Positions 41,166 through 50,481 of a DNA stretch of 64,000 nt are shown one piece after another. This stretch comes from Rhodococcus koreensis (GTDB lineage Bacteria; Actinomycetota; Actinomycetes; Mycobacteriales; Mycobacteriaceae): contig NZ_FNSV01000005.1 in the NCBI RefSeq assembly GCF_900105905.1, positions 8,699,501-8,763,500 on the forward strand. Reading direction: 5' to 3'. Under the pieces are notes generated by a model. That model was given only the letters and a program-made list of their open reading frames with translations. It had not been told where the DNA came from and searched no databases. How positions within the stretch are numbered: position 1 is the first letter of the stretch; every line of letters starts with the position of its first letter. The position numbers and the translations under genes are program-made.

Positions 41166-42713
41166 TCACGAGGCCAGCAGAGCCGGCGGGTGGGCGGTGA
41201 ATCGCAGGTCGGGGTCCTCGATCGGCCCCTCACGCAGCCGCTCGACGTCCTTGTCGTAGGCCGTCGCGGCTGTCCACGGGCCGCTGGTGCCGGCACGGGG
41301 GAACGCGGCGACCGCACGCTGGACGTATCCGGAGGTGAGGTCGAGCAACGGGACCCGTTCCATGTCCGGATCGGTGAGGACCGGTTCGACGATGGTGTAG
41401 CCGCGCTCGTCCATGTGATCGAGCAGTCGGCAGAAGTGCTCGCTGATGAGGTCGACCTTGAGCGTCCAGGAGATGTTCGTGTAGCCGAGTGCGAACACGA
41501 AGTTCGGTAGGCCGCTGAGCATCATCGACTTGTAGACGGTGGTGTCGGGCGGATTCACCGGCTCTCCGTCGACTCTGATCCGGATCGCACCGAACGCGAG
41601 CATGTTCAAACCGGTGGCGGTGACGACGATGTCGGCCTCGAGTTCCTGGCCGGACTCGAGCCGGATTCCGGTTTCGGTGAATCGTTCGATCCGATCCGTC
41701 ACTACCGAGGCCTGGCCTGTCGAGATCGCCTTGAACAGGTCGCCGTTGGGCACCATGCAGAGGCGCTGATCCCAGGGGTTGTAGCGGGGGGTGAAGTGAG
41801 TGTCGACGTCGAAGTTCTTGGGCAGCTGGCGGCGGACCCCGGCGATCAACAGCTTCCGCATGAGCTTCGGGGAGCGCCGGCAGGCCGTGAAGATCCCGCG
41901 GTGCATCATGATGTTCTTGCGCCGGATGATCGGGTACGCCCGCTTCGGGCCGATCAGCTTGTTGAGCGTGTTCGCGATCGCGTCCTCGGCCGGCAGCGAG
42001 AGCACGTAGCTCGGCGACCGCTGCAACATCGTGATGTGCCCTGCGGTGCCGGCCATCGCGGGGATCAGCGTGGCCGCGGTCGCGCCGCTGCCGATGACCA
42101 CCACCTTCTTGCCGGAGTAGTCGAGGTCTTCGGGCCAGTGCTGGGGATGAACCACCTGGCCGGTGAAGTCCTCGATGCCGTCGAATTCGGGCGTGAAGCC
42201 GGCCTCGTGGTCGTAGTAGCCGGTACCGGAGAACAGGAACCGCGCGGTGATCTGCACGGTCTCGTCGCTGCCGGAACGGTGCGCGGTCACAGTCCAGCGC
42301 CCCGCCGACGAGGAGAACTCCGCCGCCGACACCCGGTATCCGAAGCGGATGTGCTCGTCGATGTGGTTCTCGGTGACGGTCTCCTGCAGGTAGTCCAGGA
42401 TGATGTGCGCGTCGGCGATCGCCTTCTTGTGCGTCCACGGCTTGAACCCGAAGCCGAAGGTCGGCATGTCCGAATCCGAGCGGATCCCCGGGTAGCGGAA
42501 CTGGGTCCACGTCCCGCCGATCGCGTCCTTACCGTCGAGGATCGCGAACGTCGTGTCCGGCCGGCGGGTCTTGAGGTGGTAGGCCGCGCCGATTCCGGAG
42601 ATGCCGGCGCCGATGATCAACACATCGAATTCCATGGTCTCCACGTCGGGGATGGTCGTGATCGTCACTGGTGTCTCCTGGACGCTGTCGAGTGGGGGTG
42701 TGATGTGATTCAC
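41166..42713 (-). CDS. Flavin-containing monooxygenase (EthA/Baeyer-Villiger type)
   Basis: 515 residues. FAD site VLIIGAGISGIGAAYHLKTR at about 31-50, the signature region around VVHPQHWPEDLDYSGKKVVV, the NADPH site VVVIGSGATAATLIPAMAG near 206, and VTATGLNMLAFG near 360. It resembles EthA-like monooxygenases that insert oxygen into ketones or oxidise thioamides. Paired with a hydrolase, the probable sequence is ketone to ester, then hydrolysis. The operon is divergent from a PucR-type regulator gene, 81 bp away. Confidence 0.9.
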   Translation of the reverse strand: MNHITPPLDSVQETPVTITTIPDVETMEFDVLIIGAGISGIGAAYHLKTRRPDTTFAILDGKDAIGGTWTQFRYPGIRSDSDMPTFGFGFKPWTHKKAIADAHIILDYLQETVTENHIDEHIRFGYRVSAAEFSSSAGRWTVTAHRSGSDETVQITARFLFSGTGYYDHEAGFTPEFDGIEDFTGQVVHPQHWPEDLDYSGKKVVVIGSGATAATLIPAMAGTAGHITMLQRSPSYVLSLPAEDAIANTLNKLIGPKRAYPIIRRKNIMMHRGIFTACRRSPKLMRKLLIAGVRRQLPKNFDVDTHFTPRYNPWDQRLCMVPNGDLFKAISTGQASVVTDRIERFTETGIRLESGQELEADIVVTATGLNMLAFGAIRIRVDGEPVNPPDTTVYKSMMLSGLPNFVFALGYTNISWTLKVDLISEHFCRLLDHMDERGYTIVEPVLTDPDMERVPLLDLTSGYVQRAVAAFPRAGTSGPWTAATAYDKDVERLREGPIEDPDLRFTAHPPALLAS

Positions 42714-42794
42714 AGTAAATCCGCACCGACACCCGGCGACATGTCCGTACGCCTATACCTTGCCCCCGACTATGTGCGGTAGCACACTCTGTTC

Positions 42795-44042
42795 ATGACC
42801 AGCGCAACGACCCCCGCGGTGATCGTCAGGCTCATGGGTGACGTCGCCGACTCGATGCTCGCCGAACTCGATCGGTTCGTCGAAGACATGGACGCCGAGG
42901 TGGTCAAGCTGGCCCCAGCGCTGGGCGCCGATGCCGCGATCGCGGCGGAGATGTCGGCAAGCAACCGCGCGAACGTCGCGCGCCTACTGACGACACTCTC
43001 ACGCCGCGACGGCCGCGCGGCACCGATCGACGTCCCACCGGAGGCGCTGGATGTGGTCCGCACCATCGTGCGCCGCGGCATCGACCTCGACGTGATCTTC
43101 CACGCCTACCGGCGAGGGCAGAACCTGGTGTGGCAGAGCTTCATCGCCCATGCCGCTCGGGTCGTCGCGCCGGGCCCGCAGCTCGTCGAGTTGTTGGAGG
43201 CGTTTTCGCAGCACCTGTTCGAGAACGTCGACCACGTGATCGGCCGCGTCATTGCCGACGCGCAGCGTGAGCGCGAGGAGGTGCTCGGTGGTGCGCTCGC
43301 ACGCCGCACCGAGACCGTTCGTCTGATCCTCGACGGTGCCCCGATCGACAGCCGCCGAGCCAGCGAACGCCTGGGGTACGAACTGGCCCGCCGCCATACC
43401 GCACTCGTGTTGTGGACCCAACCGCCCGGCGAGGTGCAGGGCGCGCTGGAGTCCGCCGCCACCAGCCTCGCCCGCGCCGCCGGTGCGCGCCCTCCGCTGA
43501 CCCTCCCCGCCGGAACCTCGACGCTGTGGGCCTGGCTCGGTACCGACTCCGACCCCGCGCTCGACGCACTGCGCGACGCGCTCACCCGAGCGCAACCCAA
43601 CGTCCGCGTCGCGGTCGGCCCCACCCAGCCCGGCATCACCGGGTTCCGCCGCTCACACGATGCGGCGCTGACCATCCAGCGGCTGCTCAGCGGGCACCCG
43701 AGCGGCGCGCGCCTGGCGCACTACCGCGACCTCGAAGTCACGGCGCTGGCAGCGCAAAACCAAGACCGCGCAGCCGATTTCGTCGCCACGACGCTGGGTC
43801 CGCTCGCCGTGGACACGCCCAGCGCGGCGCGGCTCCGCGAGACCCTGCGGGTGTTCCTCGACGAAGCCGAGAACGCACCCCGCGCCGCCGTCCGCCTGCA
43901 CACCCACCGCAATACCGTCCTGCAACGCGTCGCGCGTGCAACCGAACTCCTCGGTCACCATCCCGGCGAACGCCGGCTGGCGCTCGAACTCGCGCTCGAA
44001 CTCGCCCACCACATCGGGCCCCGGGTCCTGACCCGGACCTGA
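42795..44042 (+). CDS. PucR/CdaR-type transcriptional regulator
   Basis: 415 residues. The first 170 are a helical sensor domain (EALDVVRTIVRRGIDLDVIF, HAYRRGQNLVWQSFIAHAAR). The middle resembles a GGDEF-like fold. The C-terminus has the PucR helix-turn-helix: LRETLRVFLDEAENAPRAAV, RLHTHRNTVLQRVARATELL. Such regulators next to flavin monooxygenases usually activate that operon in response to the substrate. It is divergent from the monooxygenase/hydrolase pair. Confidence 0.88.
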   Translation: MTSATTPAVIVRLMGDVADSMLAELDRFVEDMDAEVVKLAPALGADAAIAAEMSASNRANVARLLTTLSRRDGRAAPIDVPPEALDVVRTIVRRGIDLDVIFHAYRRGQNLVWQSFIAHAARVVAPGPQLVELLEAFSQHLFENVDHVIGRVIADAQREREEVLGGALARRTETVRLILDGAPIDSRRASERLGYELARRHTALVLWTQPPGEVQGALESAATSLARAAGARPPLTLPAGTSTLWAWLGTDSDPALDALRDALTRAQPNVRVAVGPTQPGITGFRRSHDAALTIQRLLSGHPSGARLAHYRDLEVTALAAQNQDRAADFVATTLGPLAVDTPSAARLRETLRVFLDEAENAPRAAVRLHTHRNTVLQRVARATELLGHHPGERRLALELALELAHHIGPRVLTRT

Positions 44043-44386
44043 CGAACATTCAGGTACCCCGTGATCGCCGCAACCGACCCGCGACCTTCCCCACCGAGTA
44101 CTCGAGCGCGCCGCGGATCCCCTGGGTCGGCGTGCAGAACACTCACAGACGTCCAGCGCGGCACCCCCGAGGCGACCCGTCACTCCCCGGAGGGGAGTCC
44201 GCTCCGAAATGCGGCGACCCGCATCCCTGTGAGGTGGGCGCCTCGGTTGTGATGGTGCTGTGACCCGATGTGATGACATGTCCCCGGTTTGTGATGTGGG
44301 TGTCGGGGGAGTGCCGGCCGCCGGGGCGCGCGGGGTGTCGACTGCACCGCGGATGTCCCTTTCGACCGGTGTTGAGTCGTTTTCTG

Positions 44387-44411
44387 AAATATGTTGATAT
44401 ACAACATATTT
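44387..44411. promoter_or_regulatory. Perfect 25-bp AT-rich palindrome
   Basis: Arms AAATATGTTG and CAACATATTT flank an ATATA centre without mismatch. The surrounding 60 bases are the most AT-rich in the region. It lies upstream of the M56-peptidase remnant and is likely an operator left from a lost regulator/peptidase pair. The rest of 44043-44386 holds no supported gene but several TGTGATG direct repeats. Confidence 0.6.
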
Positions 44412-44462
44412 AGATAATCAATTGCAGGGCAAGATTCTGCGAGAATTATGCACAGGATCTAG

Positions 44463-44545
44463 CTGGCCCTCGACGACCACCAACTGCGCGCCGTCCTCGC
44501 CCACGAACGCGCACACCTGAACGGCAGGCACCGTCTGCTGCTCGG
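44463..44545 (+). pseudogene. M56 (BlaR1-type) metallopeptidase remnant
   Basis: The frame reads LALDDHQLRAVLAHERAHLN and GRHRLLLG. This is the zinc site HExxH (as HERAH) with the flanking sequence typical of M56 peptidases that partner with BlaI/CopY-type repressors. A stop codon lies directly upstream and family likeness ends after 27 residues. What follows to 44868 contains no gene that can be supported, although one frame ending PESVEGWDQIAHTS near 44726 looks coding. Confidence 0.6.
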
Positions 44546-44868
44546 CCCGGTGCGGGCCCGCGCCGCATCGATGCATCCGTTTCTGCGGGAACGCGGGCTG
44601 GTAGATGCCGCGGACGTCGCAGAAACGCCTCGGCAAGCTCGTCCGCCCCGCCGCCTTCTACACCGGACCCGCACCTCGCGCCCCCCGAGTCCGTCGAGGG
44701 CTGGGACCAGATCGCCCACACCAGCTGACCGGCGAAACTGTTTTGCTAGTGCGAAGTCCGCCAGTCGAACCGGAGCATGGCTGTCGCGGCCGGACTCGAC
44801 GTTCTTGGACAAGTTCCCAATTTCACCGCCTGGAAAGGCTTGGACGCGGACTGCAACTCCGTGTCTGC

Positions 44869-45903
44869 TCAGTCGCGGTAGATCGCTGGGGGTGGGCCCG
44901 AGACCGGTCCGAGCGGGGTGGCCAGCCACCGGTCGTAGATGCGCATCCAGGTGCCGTCGGCACGGATGCGGTCGAGTGTGCCGTTGACGAACCGCACCAG
45001 GTCGCTCCGGTCCTTGTTGACCCCTATTCCGGCGTGTTCGGTCTCGAGCGGTGGTCCGACGATCTGCAGTTCCGGGTCCTGGGCGGTGAATCCGGCCAGA
45101 AGTGAGTCGGAGGTGCTGGCGGCGTCGGCCTGTGCCTTCTGCAGGGTGACCAGGCAGTCGTCCCAGTCGGGGACTGCGACGATCGTGGCCTGCGGCGCGA
45201 CCCGTTGGACGGTGGCCAATGAGGTGGTGGCGATGAAGCTGCAGACTCGCTTCCCGGCGAGGTCCGCCGGTCCGGTGATGTCGGAGCCCTTGGGGACCAG
45301 CAGGCGCTGGTAGGTGCGCAGGTACTCGGTGGAGAAGCCGACCCGTTGTGCGCGATCGCAGGTGATGGAGGTGGAGTGGACGACGACGTCCACGTCGTTG
45401 TTCTCGAGTGCGGTGAACCGGCCTGCGGAGGTGAGCAGCCGGAATTCGAGCTTCTCCGGATCGCCGAAGATGTCGCGGGTGATCTCGCGGGCGATGTCGA
45501 CGTCGAAGCCCTGCAAGGTGCCGGTGTCCGGGTCCCGGAAGCTGAGCAGATTGGTGTTCTGATCGATACCGACGATCAACCGACCGCGAGCGGCAATCTC
45601 GGCGAGCGAGCCGCCGGGTGGCATCTGTCCGGGTGCCGGCGGTGGGCCGGGACGCAGGCTGGCGAGGGCACCGCACGATTCGGGTGATGGTGGTTCCGGA
45701 GGCGCGGTGCCCAGGGGCGCGATGATCTGTGCGCCACCCGACATCGGTCGGGTGTACAGACCAGTGGCGGTCGGGGTGAGCGGATCCGGTGCGGCGCACG
45801 CGGTGAGGACGGCGCCGGCGGTGGCGATGATCGCGACACCGACGAGGATCCCGAGCCGCGTTCGCGGTCCCGCGCTCTGTGTCGGTAGCGTCATCCGGGT
45901 CAT
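44869..45903 (-). CDS. glnH: GlnH-like amino-acid-binding lipoprotein
   Basis: 344 residues. The signal segment ends in AVLTACA with Cys36 as lipidation site. The mature part is a type-2 periplasmic-binding fold: GRLIVGIDQNTNLLSFRDPD, LQGFDVDIAREITRDIFGD, VDVVVHSTSITCDRAQRVGF and DGTWMRIYDRWLATPLG. In mycobacteria the orthologous GlnH senses Asp/Glu outside the membrane and signals through GlnX to the kinase PknG. Here it is coupled to the glnX-like gene (TGATG), but pknG does not follow. Confidence 0.88.
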   Translation of the reverse strand: MTRMTLPTQSAGPRTRLGILVGVAIIATAGAVLTACAAPDPLTPTATGLYTRPMSGGAQIIAPLGTAPPEPPSPESCGALASLRPGPPPAPGQMPPGGSLAEIAARGRLIVGIDQNTNLLSFRDPDTGTLQGFDVDIAREITRDIFGDPEKLEFRLLTSAGRFTALENNDVDVVVHSTSITCDRAQRVGFSTEYLRTYQRLLVPKGSDITGPADLAGKRVCSFIATTSLATVQRVAPQATIVAVPDWDDCLVTLQKAQADAASTSDSLLAGFTAQDPELQIVGPPLETEHAGIGVNKDRSDLVRFVNGTLDRIRADGTWMRIYDRWLATPLGPVSGPPPAIYRD

Positions 45904-47249
45904 CAGTGGTACTCGTTCAGTCTCGGCCAGATACCCCCGCCGACGGCGAATCCGCCGAGAACTCCGATTACGATGCTACCGATGGCCAGCTTCGACATCG
46001 ACCGATACGTGTCCGTCACGGCGTCGACCTCGTCGTCGCGGAGCCGGTCGATTGCGCTGCGCAGGGACTGGTCGAGGGCGGCGAACCGTGCCGTCGATGC
46101 GGCAGGATCGGATCCGACGGCGATCGCCGCGGCGGCCGGGTAGTCACCGCGATCGAGGGCATTGTCGATCTCCTGATGCGCGGCACGCCACCCGTCGAGT
46201 GCGGTCACGGCGCCGTCGATCGGTTCCGCGGCGGCACGTCCGTGTGAGTCGGCCAGCTGCCGGGCGAGTTCCTCCGAGAGCGCCTCCGTATGCCGGGCAT
46301 AGTCGATCTCGTACCGGGTGTCCGATCCGCGCTGCACTATGGCGAGGGTTTCGTCGGCGCGGGCCTGCTGCGCCAGAATGCGAGCGTGGACGACGGCATC
46401 GAGAGGTTGGGTCCCTTCAACTCTCGCGCGGTCGCTCGCCATCGACGACACCACACTTGCCGCGACCAACCAGATCAGCAGAACGGCCATCAGTGCGGTG
46501 GCGGCGGCGAGGCCGGGGTTGACCCGACGTTTGTTCTTCCGCCGCAGGTACAGCTGGGCGAGGATGAGGGCGACGAGCATGGCAACGGTCACGGTGAGGG
46601 CGGTCGTGGGCAGTTGCGCAATGTGGGTTTGGGTATCGGCGACCGCCTGGGATTGGTGGACGTAGAGGCGTTCGGCCATCGGGAGGATGGTGTCCTGCAT
46701 GAGCGTGGAAGCATCGGACAGGTACGCCACCGCGACCGGGTTGCCGGCCCGGTCGTTGGCTTGCGCAGTCGCCACCAGGTTGGAGTACTCGGCGAGGTTG
46801 CGCACGATGTCCGACAGCAGTGCCAGCGATTCGGCGTCCTGTGACGAGACGCCGTTGGCTGCGGTGACCAACGCGCTCGATGCCTCGCCGATCGCCTGGG
46901 TGTACTGCTGCCGGACGGCGGTCGTTTCGGTGCCGCTGGAGAGGAAGGACGTGGTGGCGTCGGCGTCGGCGATCGACAATGCGCTGTAGACGTTCTGGGC
47001 GGCATTCATCAGCGGTTCGGTGTGGGTGCGGAGGGTCTCGACGCGCTGCTGCCGGGCTGCAACCGCGGCCGAGGTGATCACAGCAGCGGTGAGGACCGCC
47101 GCGACGAGCAGGATCCCCAGCACGGACAGCCGTCCCGGCGTGGAGACGAGAAAGTCCATCCACGGACGGCGGCGGGCCTCGGGCTCGACGACCAGACCCT
47201 CATCGAGGGTAGGGGCTTCGGTAGCAACACGGTCACCACGGTGGAACAT
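45903..47249 (-). CDS. glnX: GlnX-like membrane signal transducer
   Basis: 448 residues with four membrane helices: about 41-65 (LSVLGILLVAAVLTAAVITS), 217-236 (LTVTVAMLVALILAQLYLRR), 248-268 (AATALMAVLLIWLVAASVVS) and near 420-440. Two extracytoplasmic helical domains lie between them (MNAAQNVYSALSIADADATT; LDAVVHARILAQQARADETL), as in chemoreceptor sensor domains. It matches the mycobacterial GlnX that links GlnH to PknG. The N-terminal 30 residues are cytoplasmic. It heads a two-gene operon with glnH. Confidence 0.85.
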   Translation of the reverse strand: MFHRGDRVATEAPTLDEGLVVEPEARRRPWMDFLVSTPGRLSVLGILLVAAVLTAAVITSAAVAARQQRVETLRTHTEPLMNAAQNVYSALSIADADATTSFLSSGTETTAVRQQYTQAIGEASSALVTAANGVSSQDAESLALLSDIVRNLAEYSNLVATAQANDRAGNPVAVAYLSDASTLMQDTILPMAERLYVHQSQAVADTQTHIAQLPTTALTVTVAMLVALILAQLYLRRKNKRRVNPGLAAATALMAVLLIWLVAASVVSSMASDRARVEGTQPLDAVVHARILAQQARADETLAIVQRGSDTRYEIDYARHTEALSEELARQLADSHGRAAAEPIDGAVTALDGWRAAHQEIDNALDRGDYPAAAAIAVGSDPAASTARFAALDQSLRSAIDRLRDDEVDAVTDTYRSMSKLAIGSIVIGVLGGFAVGGGIWPRLNEYH

Positions 47250-47557
47250 CCGGCCTCCTGCCCCACAAACCTGCTGGTCGGTCCCAGTCGGGATTGCCCG
47301 GAGGCCGTCCAGAGCAGCGACAGAATCGGCTGTGCGTCGCCGCCGAGTACAGCATGCTTCCCAGGGGCTGACCGAGGGAAAGACACCGGGTGCACCAGAA
47401 GATCAACGAACATCTCGAGACAACTCGTCAAATCCTGCTGTTCGCGTGAAATCCGGTTGCCTGGATCCACTTCCTTCCGAAGGGTCATCGCTGTCGGCAT
47501 CGCGACCGGGCGGCATCTGTGTGTAAGGCCGGTGCGGCGCGCGACGGGTGGTTGTCG

Positions 47558-48166
47558 CTACCGCGACGCGGAGACCAGCATGGGCTCGCGCAGGTCGAAG
47601 TAGTCGACCTCGCCCATCAGCCGGCCTTCCTCCTCGAACAGCGAACGCAGATCGTCGGGGACGGTGATCTTCTCGTGTGCGCGGGCCTCGGGCTCGGTGG
47701 TGAAGTACACCGCCTCGACGTATCCGCCGTCGCCGGCGGCGGCGAACGTACCGCCGAGGATTTCCGGCCGCACCCCGGGTAGCTTGTCGCCGGCCTGGGC
47801 CATCAGCTCAGACAGCCGGTGCGCGTCGGTGGTGTGGCCCTCCATGATCTGCACGAACCCGGCATCGTCGGAGCCGCCGCCGAGCCACTCCATCGCGTCC
47901 GGGCAGTCCATGAAGGTGACCGGGCCGTCGAAACACCGCTCGGTCTCGGCCCACCAGGTGCCCTGCTCGGGACGTTCGCTGTTGCGGCGGGCCGCCTCCT
48001 CGGAGTCGAACCGAACCAGGGCGATGTACGTGCCGTCGCCGCGGGTGCCGGCGGTGGAGCCGAGGTAGCCGGTGGCCCCCGGTTGCAGTTCCTCGTTCCA
48101 CCGATCCATGCATTCGCGCAGCCGCGGCTGATCGGCAACTTTTCCCTGGATGACTTGGATGAACAT
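47558..48166 (-). CDS. Small beta-rich hypothetical protein with duplicated ABM-like domain
   Basis: 202 residues. FIQVIQGKVADQPRLRECMD opens one half and FVQIMEGHTTDAHRLSELMA the other. Each half continues with a YLGSTAGTRGDGTYIALVRF- or EILGGTFAAAGDGGYVEAVY-like strand pair. It is thus two dimeric alpha-beta-barrel (ABM-like) domains fused. Function unknown. A very good GGAGGAGG ribosome site precedes ATG 48166. Confidence 0.7.
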   Translation of the reverse strand: MFIQVIQGKVADQPRLRECMDRWNEELQPGATGYLGSTAGTRGDGTYIALVRFDSEEAARRNSERPEQGTWWAETERCFDGPVTFMDCPDAMEWLGGGSDDAGFVQIMEGHTTDAHRLSELMAQAGDKLPGVRPEILGGTFAAAGDGGYVEAVYFTTEPEARAHEKITVPDDLRSLFEEEGRLMGEVDYFDLREPMLVSASR

Positions 48167-48541
48167 CAGTAACCTCCTCCCGCGGGGACACAGGTCCCCT
48201 CGGTGAGTGCAACGGTGGCCGACTTGTCGCGGTCCACCGCCGGCGGGCGTCGACGGCCCGCGGCCGCAGCCACTGCGTACCCAATTTTTCTCCGCCAGAC
48301 CGTGTGGGGCAAGGGCACGCACCGGCAGCTCGCTCGACCCGGTGGAGGTCGAACGGGTGTCCGCCGTCCTCGGTCGGAACGGGCGCGTGCAGAGCGAGTG
48401 GTGATCGGACGGCGGGCCATTCGTTCCGCCGTGCGGCCTTCTGATCGACGTCTCAGACGTGCGTTCGGTGCGCAGGTTTCGAGTGATCGCGCACCGGCAC
48501 TGCCTGGTTACTCGGATGCCTCGATCGGCCCGGGCGCCCAC

Positions 48542-48712
48542 TCACAAGATGCGCCCCGTCACGCGGTCCTCGCGTGCACATCGGCGCTCCCCGAACTCCC
48601 CGATGACCTCGTTCGGATGCAGCGTGTACGCCGTGGGCATGACGCTGCGGCGGGCACGGTGTTTGTCCACCATCGTCTCCTCGACGTCGACGAACACGAC
48701 ATCGGTGTCCAT
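48542..48712 (-). CDS. Short coding-like frame (56 aa), fragment or small protein
   Basis: The frame encodes MDTDVVFVDVEETMVDKHRA, TAYTLHPNEVIGEFGERRCA and VTGRIL. Codon use is typical of real genes here, and likeness seems to continue a few residues upstream of the ATG (PRLELIAIEEA), so this may be the end of a larger, damaged gene. No family recognised. The surrounding 48167-48541 and 48713-49224 contain no other gene I can support. Confidence 0.35.
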   Translation of the reverse strand: MDTDVVFVDVEETMVDKHRARRSVMPTAYTLHPNEVIGEFGERRCAREDRVTGRIL

Positions 48713-49224
48713 CGCCTCTTCAATGGCGATCAGTTCGAGCCGTGGTGTTGGGACCCCGAATCACGATCACGAATCACGAGTCCTGAGACCACGCCGTGCG
48801 TGTGGTGCGCGAGTGCCCGGTGCGTGACCCGGATCGCTGGCTGCTTTCTGTCGGGACGTCAGGCGACGGACGGTCGCGGTGGCGGACTGGTCGGCGCCGA
48901 ATCCGACAGTCCTGGTTCATCGCTCACGTCCACCGACGGGTTGTCGGTGTGCGACGACCGTCGGCGCAGTATTCGGTGGGGATGGTGTCGGATATCGGTG
49001 GTCGTGCCCAACCGGAGGTGCGGTTAACGAAACGTCGACGGGTGCATCAGACTGGGCGAAAGACGGCGGTTTGTGTCAGCCGCACTACTTACCGCTATGC
49101 ACCGCACAATCCGCCGGTCGCTCGTTGACTGCCATTCACGGTTAGTCTGTCCGGTGATGGATACGTCCGAGGAGGCCGCCTGTGCGTCGGCGGCCGTGAC
49201 TGCGGAAGGCTGGCTGAGTTGGCC

Positions 49225-50085
49225 ATGAACGTTATCAGCGGCGCCGCGCGCGCCGCCAGAAATGCAGTCGGGGTTCTTCGGGATGCAGGAGAGGGCGCCT
49301 GGTCCTGGACGAACAGCAAGCTGCGGCAACAGATGAAAGCATCGGAGGGTGCCAAGGCCGGACTCGAGGGGGAACCCCAGATCAGCACCACCCCCGAGTC
49401 GGAGCAGGCGTCGTCCGAGGTGTCGCCCGTGAAGGAGGCTGCTGCCGAAAAGCCGACCCCGTCTGAGGTGGCGCCGGTGAAGAAGACTGCGGCCGCGAAG
49501 GCGCCCGCGAAGGAGGCTGCTGGTGCCGCGAAGACACCCGCGAGGAAGGCCGTGGTGGCCAAGGCGCCCGCGAGGAAGGCTGTGGCCGCCAAGGCAACTG
49601 CCAAATCGGTGCCGTCCGGGGTGCCGCCGGTGAAGAAGGCTGCTGGTGCCGCGAAGACACCCGCGAGGAAGGCTGTGGCCGCCAAGGCAACTGCCAAATC
49701 GGTGCCGTCCGGGGTGCCGCCGGTGAAGAAGGCTGCTGGTGCCGCGAAGACACCCGCGAAGAAGGCTGCTGCGGCGAAGACGCCCGCGAAGAAGGCTGCT
49801 GCGGCGAAGGCGCCCGTGAAGAAGGCTGGTGCGGCGAAGGCGCCCGTGAAGAAGGCTGCTGCGGCGAAGGCGCCCGTGAAGAAGGCTGGTGCGGCGAAGG
49901 CGCCCGTGAAGAAGGCTGGTGCGGCGAAGGCGCCCGTGAAGAAGGCTGGTGCGGCGAAGGCGCCCGTGAAGAAGGCTGCTGCGGCGAAGACGCCCGTGAA
50001 GAAGGCCGCTGCCGCCAAGGCAACCGCCAAACCGACCGGGTCCGCACTGAGAGGTGCCAAGGCAACTGGGGTTCCTCCCGAATAG
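49225..50085 (+). CDS. Lys/Ala/Pro-rich repeat protein, histone-H1-like
   Basis: 286 residues. The first 60 are a normal-looking helical start (NVISGAARAARNAVGVLRDA). From about residue 90 the protein consists of Lys/Ala/Pro repeats: units like KAPVKKAGAA of ten residues, and a 31-residue unit (KATAKSVPSGVPPVKKAAGA and so on) present twice. Such tails resemble eukaryotic H1 and the C-terminus of mycobacterial HU/HupB, so DNA compaction is likely. The usual globular HU domain is missing. ATG 49225 is chosen; TTG 49219 is in frame too. Confidence 0.8.
   Translation: MNVISGAARAARNAVGVLRDAGEGAWSWTNSKLRQQMKASEGAKAGLEGEPQISTTPESEQASSEVSPVKEAAAEKPTPSEVAPVKKTAAAKAPAKEAAGAAKTPARKAVVAKAPARKAVAAKATAKSVPSGVPPVKKAAGAAKTPARKAVAAKATAKSVPSGVPPVKKAAGAAKTPAKKAAAAKTPAKKAAAAKAPVKKAGAAKAPVKKAAAAKAPVKKAGAAKAPVKKAGAAKAPVKKAGAAKAPVKKAAAAKTPVKKAAAAKATAKPTGSALRGAKATGVPPE
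49591..49776 (+). repeat. 93-bp tandem duplication within the Lys/Ala-rich gene
   Basis: Two consecutive 93-bp units (49591-49683 and 49684-49776), almost identical until the last bases, each encoding the SVPSGVPPVKKAAGAAKTPA segment. In frame, so they change protein length only. Confidence 0.85.
49741..50010 (+). repeat. Nine 30-bp tandem repeats encoding ten-residue units
   Basis: Unit of the type GCGGCGAAGGCGCCC followed by GTGAAGAAGGCTGGT, with G/A and C/G variants at fixed sites. All are in frame. Copy number is likely to vary between strains by slippage. It is coding, not a CRISPR array, because there are no spacers. Confidence 0.9.
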
Positions 50086-50136
50086 TGAACATCGCTTCCA
50101 GCGAGGTCTTCGGTCCCACTCGGTGTTCATTATTCG
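50079..50136 (+). terminator. Long inverted repeat after the repeat-protein gene
   Basis: Arms of 16 bp (50079-50094 and 50121-50136) pair at 14 positions around a 26-nt loop. The stem includes the stop codon. It may end or stabilise the transcript. The remaining 50137-50481 has no supported gene. Confidence 0.45.
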
Positions 50137-50481
50137 GGGAACCTGCCACCCCAATCGAATCCATGCACCACTCTGACGGGACGGCCGATCACGAGAGGCG
50201 GGTAGGCCACAGGCCGCGTCCTCGACCGAATCCCTGCACATCCCCAGCCGGGCGGAGACCGAACCGGGGGAGCCGGGCCGACCGGTTCAGCAGTCCGTCG
50301 CGGGTCGGCCCGTCGAGATCGCCGGCGATGCGTTCGTGGATTGCCCGGGCCTGTGCCCACGTCGAGTGGGCCCACTGCGGGCGGCCATAGTGCGGGAGCC
50401 ACCCTCGCGCAGGTGCGGCGCGAGGGCGGCTCGGTACCACCGACCTTATGGTCCCGGGATCGGGGTCGGGGTCGGGGTGTC

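Noticed and set aside
49741-50010. 30-bp direct repeats that could be taken for a CRISPR array.
   Set aside because: The units are contiguous without spacers and encode in-frame Lys/Ala/Pro decapeptides.
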